Positions 48,100-60,205 of a stretch of DNA of 64,000 bases are shown one piece after another. The stretch spans positions 1 to 64,000 of the forward strand of contig MU119439.1 in the NCBI GenBank assembly GCA_014904845.1. Reading direction: 5' to 3'. This DNA is from Acephala macrosclerotiorum. Taxonomy: Eukaryota > Ascomycota > Leotiomycetes > Helotiales > Mollisiaceae. The notes beneath the pieces are model-generated. The model was not told the origin of the DNA and did no database searches. It saw nothing but the letters and a program-made list of their open reading frames with translations. Position 1 is the first letter of the stretch. Each line of letters begins with the position of its first letter. A program made the position numbers and the translations under genes.

Positions 48100-49330
48100 G
48101 CCTGTCCGATATTAGGACTAATACCAACTTTTCTATATACACGTGATATCAACACTTTTTACAATGAGCGATTTCACTCAAATTTAATCGAGGTGCCCAA
48201 ATGCAGCGATTTGATTGGTCTGTTAAGAAAGTGCGCGGCACGTGACGCTGGGAAAAGAACACCAAAACCTCGCGATTGCAACTGCGCTTACAATTATAAT
48301 TTATTAATTAATTCAAATCGCATAAGACTAGTAAATAAGTTGGAACTCAATTACATATTACCAGATTTCAAGTTTCAAGCGATTCTATTAATCCGTTATT
48401 GCGCAAATCAATAGAATGTAGTCGCACTTAGTAAAAATGGCGATCGCAAAACTCTCTAAGTGCGTTTCTACTTTAAGCATTTAAATGCTGGCACACCAAA
48501 TTCTACTTTTATTAACTTTATAGTTGCGCAGCTCTCAACGGGGGTCCCAGGGAGTGTCCCCCTGGTAAATAACTCTCTATAATCAATTAAATCGATCGTA
48601 GTAGCTAAATATAAAACGAGGGTTCCAAGGGGTGTCTTCTTGGTGTAAGGCTTTGCTGGAAGTGCGTTGTTGCTTAAAGCGCTAAAGCACTTAAGTGCTG
48701 GACATTTCTATAGTTGCACAGCTGCGCAGCTTTCAAGGGGGGTCCCAAGGGGTCTCTCCCTGGAATTATATATTAAGTAAAGTGATTCAAATTGATTAAA
48801 CTGATCGTAGCAATTTAATATAAAAGACGGAGGTCTTAGGAGGTGTTCCCCTGGTGTGAGACTCTACTGGAAGTGGGTTTCTGCCTTAGGCACTAAAGCA
48901 GTCACTTAAGTGCTGAGCATCTCTATAGCTGCGCAGCTCTTAAAAGGGGTCCCAGAGGGTCTCCCCCTGGAATTATATGCTAAGTAAAGTAATTTAAATT
49001 AATTGAATCGATCGTAGCAATTAAATATAAAGACGGGGGTCCCAAGGGGTGTTCCTTTAGTAATATGAGACTTCGCAGTGCGTTTTTGCTTTAGGCACTA
49101 AAAGGCTTATTAGCTTATCGGCTCTCATCGCCCGGCAGAATCTAGAACTCTATTTCAATAATTATTCCAATTTTAAATGCTTATAAAACGCTCAAATTAA
49201 GAGCTTTTAACTTAGAATTTGAAATAAAAGTAAATTAAATAAATTAATAAAGTCGAAGACTTTGTAGCTCTTCGCAGGGGCGCTTTTGCGAGGCCTGCAG
49301 AGCAAAATGTGCGTCGAGTAAAGAAAGAAA
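48100..49330. repeat. GC-cluster repeat family, copy A (unmutated)
   Basis: An island of normal composition inside the AT-rich block. It contains about three and a half tandem units beginning at about 48519, 48709 and 48924. Each unit has AGCTGCGCAGCT-type and AGCACTTAAGTGCT-type palindromes, a GGGGTCCCAAGGGG cluster and an AATCGATCGTAG core. A non-tandem leader (48100-48420) and a trailer (49226-49320) complete the copy. Related mutated copies lie at 49345-50372 and 51120-51290, and an identical trailer at 52974-53068. A 73-codon frame (48193-48414) in the leader shows no known motif. The family is not one I recognise; GC-cluster palindromes recall those of some fungal mitochondrial genomes, but nothing else here is mitochondrial. 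Confidence 0.7.
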
Positions 49331-49344
49331 CATTTTTATTTATT

Positions 49345-50372
49345 TAATTTAAAAATTAATATTAATTTTTATTAAATTACGTATAATTTACGTAATACAA
49401 ATTATTTTAATTATAAACGAAAAATATTAAATTTAATTAAAATATTTAAATATAATAATTTAATTAATTTATTAAAAATTTAAAAATTTAAAAAATTTAT
49501 AATTTTAAAATTATATGCAATTAATTTAATAAAAAATATTAAAATTTTAATTTATATTACGATTATAATAAAAATTATTTATTAATATAAATTATATAAA
49601 ATTTATAAATAAATTAAAATTTAATTAAATATTATTAAATTTTAAACGATTTTATTAATTCGTTATTACGTAAATTAATAAAATATAATCGTATTTAATA
49701 AAAATAACGATTATAAAACTTTTTTAAATACGTTTTTATGTTAAATATTAAATATTTTTATAATTACGTAATTTTTAAAAAAGAATTTAAAAAGTTTTTT
49801 TTTAAAATTATATATTAAATAAAATAATTTAAATTGATTAAATCGATCGCAGTAATTTAATATAAAAATGAAAATTTTAAAAAGTATTTCTTTAATATAA
49901 AACTTTAAAAGTACGTTTTTATTTAAAGTATTAAAATATTTAAATATTAAAAAATTGTACAATTTTTAAAGAAAATTTCAAAGGATTTCTCCTTAGAATT
50001 ATATATTAAAAAAAGTAATTTAAATTGATTAAATCAATCGTAATAATTCGATATAAAAAACGAAAAATTTAAAAAGTATTTTTTTAATATAAAGTTTTAT
50101 AATAAATAAGTTTTTACTTTAAATATTAATAAATTTATTAGTTTATCGATTTCATTATTTAATAAAATTCGAATTATTATTTTAATAAAATATTTTAATT
50201 TTAAAATTTAAAATAAATATAAATTACTAAAATTGAAAATTTTATAATTTTTTATAAAAACGTTTTTACGAGACTTATAAAATAAAATATACATTAAATA
50301 AAAAAAAAATTCGTTCGTTATTAATTCGTTTAATAAATCGTTAAACGAATTTTTTTTATAATAAAAAAATCA
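49345..50372. repeat. GC-cluster repeat family, copy B (fully mutated)
   Basis: This copy is collinear with copy A in the same orientation. TATTACGTAAATTAATAAAA corresponds to TATTGCGCAAATCAATAGAA, and the AAATCGATCGCAGTAATTTA core survives. The trailer at 50231-50300 aligns without gaps to 52998-53068, and all of the roughly 30 differences are C-to-T or G-to-A. The mutated hairpin follows at 50301-50372. Confidence 0.75.
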
Positions 50373-50550
50373 TTTTAAGAAATTAAATTAAACGATTTAA
50401 TATAAATAATAAAAAATTAATTTAAAAATTATAATATATTATTTAATTAAAAAAATAAAAAAATAAAAAAATATTAAATTATATATAATTTTAAAAATAT
50501 AAAAAATATAATTTATAAAACGTTTATTATATATAAATAAATAAATAAAA

Positions 50551-50684
50551 TTTATATTTACAAATATATTAATAAACGTAAAATAAATTAATAAATAAAA
50601 ATAATATATTTATAAAATTTATATTTATAAATATATTAATAAACGTAAAATAAATTAATAAATAAAAATAATATATTTATAAAT
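50551..50684. repeat. 67-bp tandem duplication in mutated DNA
   Basis: Two adjacent, nearly identical 67-base units starting TTTATATTTA. The similarity suggests that the duplication arose after the surrounding DNA had been mutated. Confidence 0.75.
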
Positions 50685-51119
50685 TTTATAATAAATTATT
50701 AAAAAGTTTTTAATATTAATAAAAATTTATAAAAATAATATAATAAATAAAAAAATAAATCGTAAAATAAATAAAAAAATAAATAAAATAAAAATAATAA
50801 TAATTAAATTATCGTTTTATAAAAATAAAATTTTATAATTATTATTATATTTAAATTTATTAATATTATTAATAAAAAAACAAATAAATAATATTAAAAA
50901 ATTTGATTTAAAATTTTAATTAAATTATTAAAAATATAATATAATATAAATTTTAATAATTATTATTATTATTAATTTGTTTTTTATTAATAATATTATA
51001 TAATTAAATATTTTAAAAATAAAATTTATATAATAAATAATTTTATTTTTAAAATATTAAATTATATTATAATATATAATATTAATTTTTTTATATTACG
51101 TAAAATTAATATTTTTTAT

Positions 51120-51290
51120 AATAAATAATTTAATTAATTTATTAAAAAATATTAAAATTTCGATTTTATTACGTTTATAATTATAATTTATTAATTAATT
51201 CAAATCGTATAAAACTCGTAAATAAATTAAAACTTAATTAAATATTATTTAATTTTAAATTTTAAACGATTTTATTAAATAAAATTTTAA
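51120..51290. repeat. GC-cluster repeat family, copy C (mutated leader fragment)
   Basis: ATAATTTATTAATTAATTCA and the sequence after it match the leader of copy A (about 48293-48400) with C-to-T and G-to-A changes only where I compared them. The tandem units are not present. Confidence 0.65.
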
Positions 51291-51900
51291 AATAATTTTA
51301 AAATTTATACGAATAATTAAAAACGTTTATAAAAATTTTATCGTTTTTAATTTTAAAAATTTTTTAATTTAATAAATAAATTTTTTTTAAAAATATTAAT
51401 TTTAAAATAATTATTTAAAAATTTATTAAAAAAATAAATAAATTTTTATAAAAAATTATATTAAAAATATTTTTTTTTAATATTTAAAATTTTTATTAAA
51501 TCAATTAACGACGAATAAAAAATATTAAATAAAATATAAAAAAAAAATAAATGAATTATATATTATTTAATAAATATAAAATTTAATTTATTTTATTTTA
51601 TAATTTATTTTTAAACGATTTTTTAATATATTTAAAATTATTATAATTATATTTTAAAAACTTAAAAATATATAAAAAATAATTAATATTTCATTAAATA
51701 TATTAAAATCGACGTAAGAAATTTTTTTTAAACGTTTAAAAAAAATATTTAAATAAATTTTTAAAATTATAAATATAATATTTTTAATAAAAAAAAAGAA
51801 TTAAAAATTAAATAAAATAAAAAATATTAAAACAAATATTAAAAAGATTTTTTTAATTAAAAATAAAAAAAACAAATTTTATATTATAATTATAAATTAA

Positions 51901-51986
51901 TAAATATATAAATTGAATTAATAAAATAAATATTAATATATAATAAATATATAAATTGAATTAATAAAATAAATATTAATATATAA
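51901..51986. repeat. 43-bp perfect tandem duplication in mutated DNA
   Basis: Two identical 43-base units (51901-51943 and 51944-51986) beginning TAAATATATAAATTGAATTA. Confidence 0.8.
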
Positions 51987-52963
51987 TAAATATTTTTTTT
52001 AAAAAAAAAAAAATTATTTTTATATATTTAAATAATAATAATAAATTTTAAAAACTTTTTTAATTAAAATTTTTAAAAAATATTTAATTTGCGAATTAAA
52101 TATTAATTTTAAAAAATTTATAATAATTATAAATTAATTAAATAAATTTATAAAAAATAAATTAAAATAATAATAAAAAATTAAAAAAATTATTAATTAA
52201 TAAAATAAATAAAAACAAAATTAAAAAAATAAATTTTATTTAAATTAAATTTAAATTTTTTTTTAAATTTTTTTTTTAAATAAAAAACAATTAAATATTA
52301 CAATTAAATAAAAAAATAATTTAAAAATGTAAAATATTTAAAAACGAATATTATTTTAATTTATATAAAAATAAATAAATATATATATATATAAAATACG
52401 AAAAAAAATATTATATTATATATAATTTTATTATTAATAAAAAAAAATATAAAATAAAATATTTTTATATTTTTTATATTTAATTAAAAATTAAAAAAAT
52501 TAAATTTATTCGAATATATAAATTATAATAATTAAATCAATTTAAAAAATAATAAAGTATAAATTATTAAAATAAAAATTAAAACGTAAAAAATAAAAAT
52601 TTTAATTAAAAAAAAAATTTAAAAATATATTTATTATTTCGATTAATATAATAATAATAATTATAATAATAATAAATTAAATAATATTTAATAAATTCAT
52701 ATAAACGTTATAATTTTATATAATAATATATATAAAAATAAATATATAAATATTATTAAATTAATATTTATAAAGTAAAAAAAAATTATATAATAAATTA
52801 AAATATATTAATTCGTTTTTAATAATATTTAAACGTTAATAAAAAAAATTATTTTAAATTTTATTATATTTAAAATATTAAATATATAAATTTAAATAAA
52901 TTTAATTATATATTATAAATTAAAATATTTTAAATAAATTTTTTTTAATAATTAAAATAATAA

Positions 52964-52973
52964 NNNNNNNNNN
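52964..52973. other. Assembly gap (10 N)
   Basis: Ten Ns of conventional gap length. The base after the gap begins a 95-base sequence identical to 49226-49320, so the gap lies within the repeat family and its real size is unknown. Confidence 0.95.
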
Positions 52974-53140
52974 AAAAGTAAATTAAATAAATTAATAAAG
53001 TCGAAGACTTTGTAGCTCTTCGCAGGGGCGCTTTTGCGAGGCCTGCAGAGCAAAATGTGCGTCGAGTATCGAAAGAAAGAGCTCGTCCGCTATTGGCTCG
53101 CTTAGCGAGCCGCCGGACGGGCTCTTTCTTTCGGTACGAG
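52974..53140. repeat. GC-cluster repeat family, copy D (unmutated trailer plus hairpin)
   Basis: Bases 52974-53068 are identical to the trailer of copy A. Copy A then continues AAGAAAGAAACATT, while copy D carries a long palindrome before returning to AGAAACATT. The palindrome is also present, mutated, in copy B. Confidence 0.8.
53063..53140. repeat. 78-base near-perfect palindrome (hairpin)
   Basis: The arms 53063-53089 and 53114-53140 pair with about four mismatches; the loop 53090-53113 contains the perfect hairpin GGCTCGCTTAGCGAGCC. Its presence in copies B and D and absence from copy A suggests either a small mobile palindrome or loss from copy A by slippage between AAGAAAG tracts. Confidence 0.8.
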
Positions 53141-53149
53141 AGAAACATT

Positions 53150-56100
53150 TTATTTTATTTTTTATAAAAAATTTTGATTATTTTTTTAATATTTATATTT
53201 TTATTATTATTAAAATTAATAATATTTTTATTTTCGTTATTATTTAAAATTTTTTAATTAATTTAATAATAAACGTCGAAATATATTTAATTTTATTTAT
53301 AATTATATATTTTTTTAATTTCAATTTTTTTATTTTTTTATTTCGTATTTTAATTTATTTAATTTTTATTCGATTATATATTTAATTATTTTAATTATTT
53401 TCAAATTTTATATAAAAATAATAATTCGTTTAATTTTAAATTGATTTAATTTAATTATATTTATTTTAATATAATAAAATAATAAAATAATTTTTTCGTG
53501 TTTTTTTTAAATTCTTATATTAATAATCGATATTGAAAATTAAAAATTAAAAATATTAAATTTAATTTTTTTTTTTAAATTTAATTTAATAATTCAAATA
53601 AATATTTTTATTTTTAATTATAAATAGTTTATTTTTAATTTTTTAATTAATTTTACGTTTTTTAATTAAAATTAAAATTATTTTAATATAATTAAAATCG
53701 ATTATATTAAATTTATTAAAAAAAAAAAAATTTTTTTATTCGCGATTTTTTAAATAATTCGTTTATAATAATATAAATATTTTTTTTAATATATTTAATT
53801 TCGAAATCGAATAATCGTATTTAAATAAATTAATAAATTATTAAAAAATTATAAATATTATTATTTAATTTAATTAAATAACGAGTATATTAATATTTAT
53901 TTTCAAAATAAAATAAATATTATATAATTAATTATTTTTTTAAATTTTTATTAATTAATATCGATATTTAAAATAAAAAATTTTTATTTATTAATAAAAT
54001 TATTATAAATTTTATAAAATATCGAAATTATTATAAATTTATTTTATAAAAATTTTATTATTCTTTTTTTATTTTTTTTATTCGAAAAATTTGTTTTTTT
54101 AATTAATTAATATAATAATTTAATAATAATATTAAAATATTAATTTTATATTTTATAATAAATAAAAATTTTATTATATTTAATTGATTTCAAAATTTTA
54201 ATAATTTTTATATTTATAAAATTATAAACGAAATTTTATATAAATTTAAATTTTAAATATATTTAAACAACGATAAAAAAATTTTATAATTCGAAATATA
54301 CGAGAATATTTCACGTAATTAATACAATTAATAATTATAAAAATTATTCGAAATATTTCGAATTAAATTTAAATTAAATATAAATTTCGTAATTTTAAAT
54401 CGTAATATTTTACGAATTAAAAATTATATTAAAAAATTATATAATATAAGTTTTTATATTTATTAAAAATTAAATATAATATAATATAAATATTTAAAAT
54501 ATTAATTTTTAATTAAAAAATATAAAAATTTTATATATAAAAATTTTAAATTTTAAATTTAAAAATTCGATTATAAAATTTAATTAATTATTCGTATTAT
54601 AATAATTATTATTTTAATTTATAAAAAGAAAATATTATTCGAATATAATTAATTAATTTTATAATTTTATTAAAAAAAAATTTATAATCGATTTTTAAAA
54701 TTTTAATTTATATGTCAATATAATTAATATAATTAATATAATTAATAAAATTAATAATATAATTAAAATAATCGAAATTATAAAAAAAAAATTATTATTA
54801 AAAACGAATTAATAAATTTTTATTATAATTTATATAAAGTTTTTTAAGTTTTATATTATTTAAAAATAATATTACAATTTTAAATTTTCAAATTTTTTTT
54901 TTATAATTTTAATTATTTCGATTACGTGATTGTTTTTATAAATTCGTTAATTATATTAATTATATTAACGTACGAATTAAAACGTTAAAAATTAATTATA
55001 GTTTTTTTTTAAAATAAAATTATAAAATTAATTAATTATATTCGAATAATATTTTTATTTTATAAATTTAAATAATAATTATTATAATACGAATAATTAA
55101 ATAAAATTTTAAAAATAGTTAATTATTTATTATTATTAAATTTTATAATTGAATTTTTTTTAAATTAATATAATTATTTTTCGATATTAAATTTTTTAAT
55201 TAAACTTTTTAATTTTTTAATAAGTTTTTTTTTATTTTTTTAACGAGTTTTTTTTTAACGAGTTTTTTTTTTTAACGATTTTTATTAAAAAATTTATATT
55301 TAATTTAAATTTAATTTAAAATATTTCAAATAATTTTTATAATTTTTAATTACGTTAATTACGTAAAATATTTTTAATAAAAATCGTTAAAAAAAATTGT
55401 TATTAAAAATACGTTTTTTAAAATTATTATAATAATTTTAAAGAATTAAATTATAAAATTAATTATTTTTTAAAACGATATTATTATTCGTAAAATTTTT
55501 AATAAATTTATAAAAATTATTATATTTTTATTTTAAACGTTTAAAAAAAGAATTATATTTAAAAAAAATTATTTATAAAAAAATTATATTGACGTTTTTT
55601 AAAATAATAAAAAAAATTTATAATTATATTAATTAATCAATAATTGTTAATAATTTTTTTTCGTTATTAAAAATTAAAAATATTAATAAAATATTTTTTT
55701 TTAAATATTTTATAATTAAATATTTTTTTAAATTTTTTTATTATAATCGAAAATAAAATTTTAAAATAATAAAAACTTTTTTTATTACGTTATATATTAA
55801 ATTCTTTTAATACGAATAAACGAATTAATATTTTTATAAATTTTAAAAAAAAAAAATTTAAATTAAATTTTATTATTATTTTATTATAATTTTCTTTATA
55901 ATTTTTATAATTAGTTTTTAATAAATAAAAATATTGATTATTTAAAAATAAATTATAATGTTTTTAATATTAAAATAATTTATAATAATAAATATTTTAT
56001 ATTTTTTTTAATATATTTTTAAAATATTTTTCGCGTTTTAAATTATTCGAATTAATTTTTTCGTTTTTTAAAAACTTTTTTAATTTCGTTAATTAAATTT

Positions 56101-58790
56101 ATATATTATATTAATATTCAAATTAAATAATTTTAAATTAAAACTTTTTAATAATAAAATTTTTTTTTATTTAAATTTTGTTTTTTCGTTTTTATATTTA
56201 AAAAGATTTTAATTTCGTTTTTTTAATAAAATAAAATAATTAATATTTATATTTAAAAATAATAATATTATTATAAAATTTCTTTATTTATTTTTTTATT
56301 TATTTTTTTATTTATTTTTTTATTTATTTTTTTATTTATTTTTTTATTTATTTTTTTATTTATTTTTATTTTTTATATTTTTTTATTTTTATTTTTTTAA
56401 ATTAATAATATTTTATAAAAAATTAAATTTTAATATTATATTATTTTTTAATAATATTAATATTTAATTTTTCGTATTATATTTTTTTTAATTTAAAAAT
56501 ATATATAAATATAACGATTTTTAATAATTTAATATAAAAAAAAATTTATACGTTTTAAATTTTTTTTTTAATTTATTATTATTATATTTATTAAAATCGT
56601 AATTATATTAATAAAATTTAATTTAATAATAATAAATTTAATTTTTTTAAATATAATTAAATCGATTAAAAAATTATTATTGAATTTATTAAATTAATTT
56701 AAATTAAAATAATAAATTTTATATTTAAAACGTTTAAAAAACTTAAAATCGTTTAAATCATTTAAAATATTTAAAACGTTTAAAAAGTTTAAATTGATTA
56801 AAATATATAAACTTAAAATATTAATTTTTTTAAACGAAAAATATTAAAATTTTCAATTATATATATATATATATATTTTCGATATATTTTTAATTGTAAT
56901 TAATTATTAAATACATTATTTTTTTTATAAGTAAAAATATATTATACGTTAATTATTTTATTAAATTTAAACTTTTAAAAATAATACAATTTAAAATTTA
57001 AAATACGATTGTATTAATTGGATTAAATTTAAAAGTATATTAATATATTTTAATAAAAAATATTAAAAAAATTTATATTTAAATTTTATAATAATATATT
57101 TTAATACGCGCTCGATAAAATTAATTAAAACTTTTAAAATAATATTTTATAATATAAAAAATTATATATATTAAATTTTAAATAATTTAATTTTAAATTT
57201 ATTAAATATTTTATATTTATAAATTTTAATATATTTAAAATATTTAAAAAGTTTAAAATTTCTTTTAAAAAAATATAATTTAATTAATTTAATTAAATGA
57301 TTTTAATTTAAATTTTAATTAATTACAATTTAATAAATTTAATAAACGATACTTTAAATTAAAATTAATTAAACAAAGAATAATACGTCGATTCGATTAT
57401 TATCGAATTTTCGATTAAATTAAAATTTATTAATATAAAAAGTTTTTTAATTAATTATTTTTAAATATAAATAATTACGAAAATCGATTACAATTTTAAA
57501 AATTATAATATTATTAATCGTTTTTTAATAATAATATTTATAATTAATTAATAAATAAATAAATAAATAACGATTTTCGAAAAAATAATTAATAAAAAAA
57601 AAACGTTTTTTTATTTTTTATTCGTTTAAAATATTCGAAATAATATCGTTTATTTTATTAATCGTTATATATAATATTAATTTTTATTATATTTTTTTAA
57701 ACGATTAATAATATAATTTACGAAAATTTAATTAATATTAAATTATATAAAATTTTATATTCGTTTTTTTTTATATTATATTATTTTTTTCATTTATAAT
57801 TTAAAAAAAATTCGTTTATATTTTTATAAAAAAACGAATTTATTTTAATTTCAATTTTTAAAATATTTTTATTTATATATAATAATCGTTTTTTATATAT
57901 TTTATTATAATTATAAATAAATATTTTTGTTAATCTATAATCGTTTTTTTTTTAAATTTCGTTTTTTTAATACATATTAAATTTTTTTTTTATCAATTCG
58001 TATTTTTAATATTATTTATTTAATTTAATTTATTTAATTAATTTTTTAAATATTTGATTAAATAAATTTATATACGTTTTTATTATTAAATTTTTTTTTA
58101 TAAATTAATTAATAATTTTATATAAAAAAAATTATATTTATTTAATAATATTTTTAATTATATTTATAATTTTTTTTTATAAATCGAATTAATATATTAT
58201 AAAAATTATATTATTTTAATTTAAAAATAATTATAATTGATTCGCGAATTACAAAATTTAAAAAATTTAAAATTAAAATATAAAATAATAAAATATTTCA
58301 TTTTTATATTTTAATTTTTATCAAAAATAAAATTAATTATTATAAACGATTATTACGAGTTTTTTTTATATTCGTTTTAATATTAAAAAAATTTTATAAT
58401 TTCGTAATTTTATAATTAAATTATTTAATTTTAAATAATATAATTAAAATAAAAAACTTTTATTAATTAATTTTTAATTTTTAATTTTTAATAATTTATG
58501 TTTTTTTTTTAATAACAATAAAAAATAAAAAATATAAATCGTATATAAACAATTTTTAATAAAGTTTATTAAAATAATTCATTTTTAACGTCGTTTTATT
58601 AATATATAAAAAAAAAAAAATTATTTATAAATTAATTAATTAATTAATCAATCAAAATAAAAATAGAAAAAGTTATTAATTATTTTATAATAAATGAATT
58701 TTTTTTTATATATTAAAAAATACGTAATTAATATTACTTTCGAAATTAATTATTTACGAGGATTTTTAAAAAGAAAGTAGTATATAGTCC
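53150..58790. repeat. AT-rich hypermutated repeat block 2b
   Basis: Extremely AT-rich, with residual C and G largely in CpG and no open frames of note. It contains simple repeats and ends at about 58790, where ordinary composition resumes. Confidence 0.8.
56284..56371. repeat. 12-bp tandem repeat (TTTATTTATTTT-like)
   Basis: About seven copies of a 12-base T-rich unit. Simple repeat within the AT-rich block. Confidence 0.8.
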
Positions 58791-58830
58791 TATTACAATA
58801 TTAATATCCATTGTAATATTTAATTAAAAC
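58640..58830. repeat. Less mutated copy of the 2.5-3.1 kb element terminus
   Basis: AAAAAATACGTAATTAATAT and neighbouring sequence match the right arm at about 2930-3060. Beyond 58755 this copy keeps GAGGATTTTTAAAAAGAAAG and TATATAGTCCTATTACAAT where the other copies have only A/T, so it may show the original terminus. It also contains a short inverted repeat, ATTACAAT/ATTGTAAT. Confidence 0.6.
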
Positions 58831-59353
58831 TATTAAAAAGTTTAATAATCTTTGTTAGTCCCATCGGTCATATGCAGTAAAAAAGAGTAATTTCTAATGG
58901 CCGATATGTACAGGCTTAAACTGGGCTCAGGATCTTACAGGTTTCTTGGTGTAGCAGCGAGATTGTTCTAACAGACCTCAAAGATGCATGCGCCGATTGA
59001 TTAGTGTGGGGAACAAACGCTGTTTTAACAGAGAACTCAAGGTGTGACCAGTCAATACAAACTTGTTTGATTCAGGCCCCCTTACCTCATTTCATGTCAA
59101 CTACTCACTCGGTATTCATACTCTGTTCACGAGCGGACAATTCAATTCATGAATAGAAGATATTCGTCAGCTGGCTAGAATGCATGATTTAGGCTCCCTT
59201 AACTCGAATATCTCCAAATGTCTCACCCTCAAATTCTGTGATCCCTCCCCCTTCTCGGCTCCATTCACAGATGATACGCAAGCAAACATTGACCACATCA
59301 ACTTTCAATTTGACGTTTAAGCCCACCCCGCCGCCGTCAGTATTACTTCCAGA
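58831..59353. other. Intergenic, no gene seen
   Basis: Normal composition; holds the 3' region of the expansin-like gene. No recognisable frame. Confidence 0.4.
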
Positions 59354-60121
59354 TCAAGAGAACCCAGTACTTTGACAGACGGTTGCTTTCTCATTATTTG
59401 AACAGCCACTGATACAACCCCACGATTTGATGGGTGGGGTTGGGTTATTGGAACCACAACTAGTCTCCTGAAAGTTGACTGTCTTCCAATTGGATCCATC
59501 TGTGACACCAGCGAAGAATTGATTATATTGAGCTGTGCTCATGGTATCGATAGCAATATCGAAGTGCCAGGTGTGTCCATAGTCATTAACCTGATAGCAA
59601 GTCAGAATGGCGTTTCGTAGCCATGGGAGGGACGTTCCGTACCTCGGACGTGGTACAAGTATCGCAATGCTTCCCTCCACTCAGGGCAACAGATGCTGGG
59701 CATTCGTCAATGATCTTGAAGATCAAGGCATTGGCAGAGAGGGCGGTGCCGGAAGCGGATACCGGTGTGATCTGGTAACAGAGTCCGCAAGCTCCTCCGG
59801 GACCACCAGCGCCGGAAACAGAAGGGTTTGCGCCAAAGGCAAGCTGGTTAATGGCGGCCTAAGAGGCGGTATTAGTTCGAACATGAATCGGACTAGAAGA
59901 CAAACATAAAGATATCCAGGTCCTCCGCCCTGCTCGCCACTGGTACTTTTGCCATTTGGCAATGCGGATACACCACAAGCAGTGCCACTGCTCAACTCAG
60001 GGCCGAGGTAGAACTGGGTGGTCGAAGCCACACCTGTTGATGGAAGGACATAGCCAGCAGCGTCTGCCGAGGCTAGCTCCAAGATGGTCACCAATGCAAG
60101 TATGGAGGATTTGAAAAGCAT
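59354..60121 (-). CDS. Secreted expansin-like / RlpA-like double-psi beta-barrel protein
   Basis: Exons 60121-59906, 59858-59643 and 59590-59354 join in phase 0 around introns of 47 and 52 bases, giving 222 residues. The N-terminus MLFKSSILALVTILELASA is a clear signal peptide, so the protein is secreted. The mature part has Cys-rich double-psi barrel features: GPGGACGLCYQITP, IFKIIDECP, a pair CDTC, and WHFDIAIDTM, the HFD motif of expansins and GH45-like barrels. A short tail holds more cysteines (CGSNNPTPP, WGCISGC). Such proteins loosen or bind plant or fungal wall polysaccharides. No second expansin domain is present and catalysis is not established. ATG 60121 was preferred over an upstream in-frame ATG (60205) because it begins the signal peptide. 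Intact, although it lies near the AT-rich block. Confidence 0.85.
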
Positions 60122-60180
60122 TACGAAGTTGTTCTGGTGTTTGGCCTTAGTGCAGAATATTTCAACAGGATGACAAAAGG

Positions 60181-60189
60181 ATTTATATA
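60181..60189 (-). promoter_or_regulatory. TATA-like box of the expansin-like gene
   Basis: TATATAAAT on the minus strand about 60 bases upstream of the chosen ATG, a usual distance for a fungal TATA element. Confidence 0.5.
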
Positions 60190-60205
60190 TTCTTTCCGGA
60201 CCCAC

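Noticed and set aside
48193..48414. 73-codon frame in the repeat leader
   Set aside because: No recognisable motif; mutated copies B and C do not preserve it and it lies in a repeat, so coding is unsupported.
48100..49330. CRISPR array or rDNA spacer
   Set aside because: Units are about 190-215 bases without constant short repeats and unique spacers, and no rRNA sequence is adjacent.
48100..49330. Inserted mitochondrial DNA
   Set aside because: Only the GC-cluster style suggests it; no mitochondrial gene, tRNA or intron motif was found. Kept as a check in the findings, not as a call.
52945..53148. Minus-strand frame across the N gap and hairpin
   Set aside because: It includes unknown residues from the gap and translates the palindrome; an artefact.
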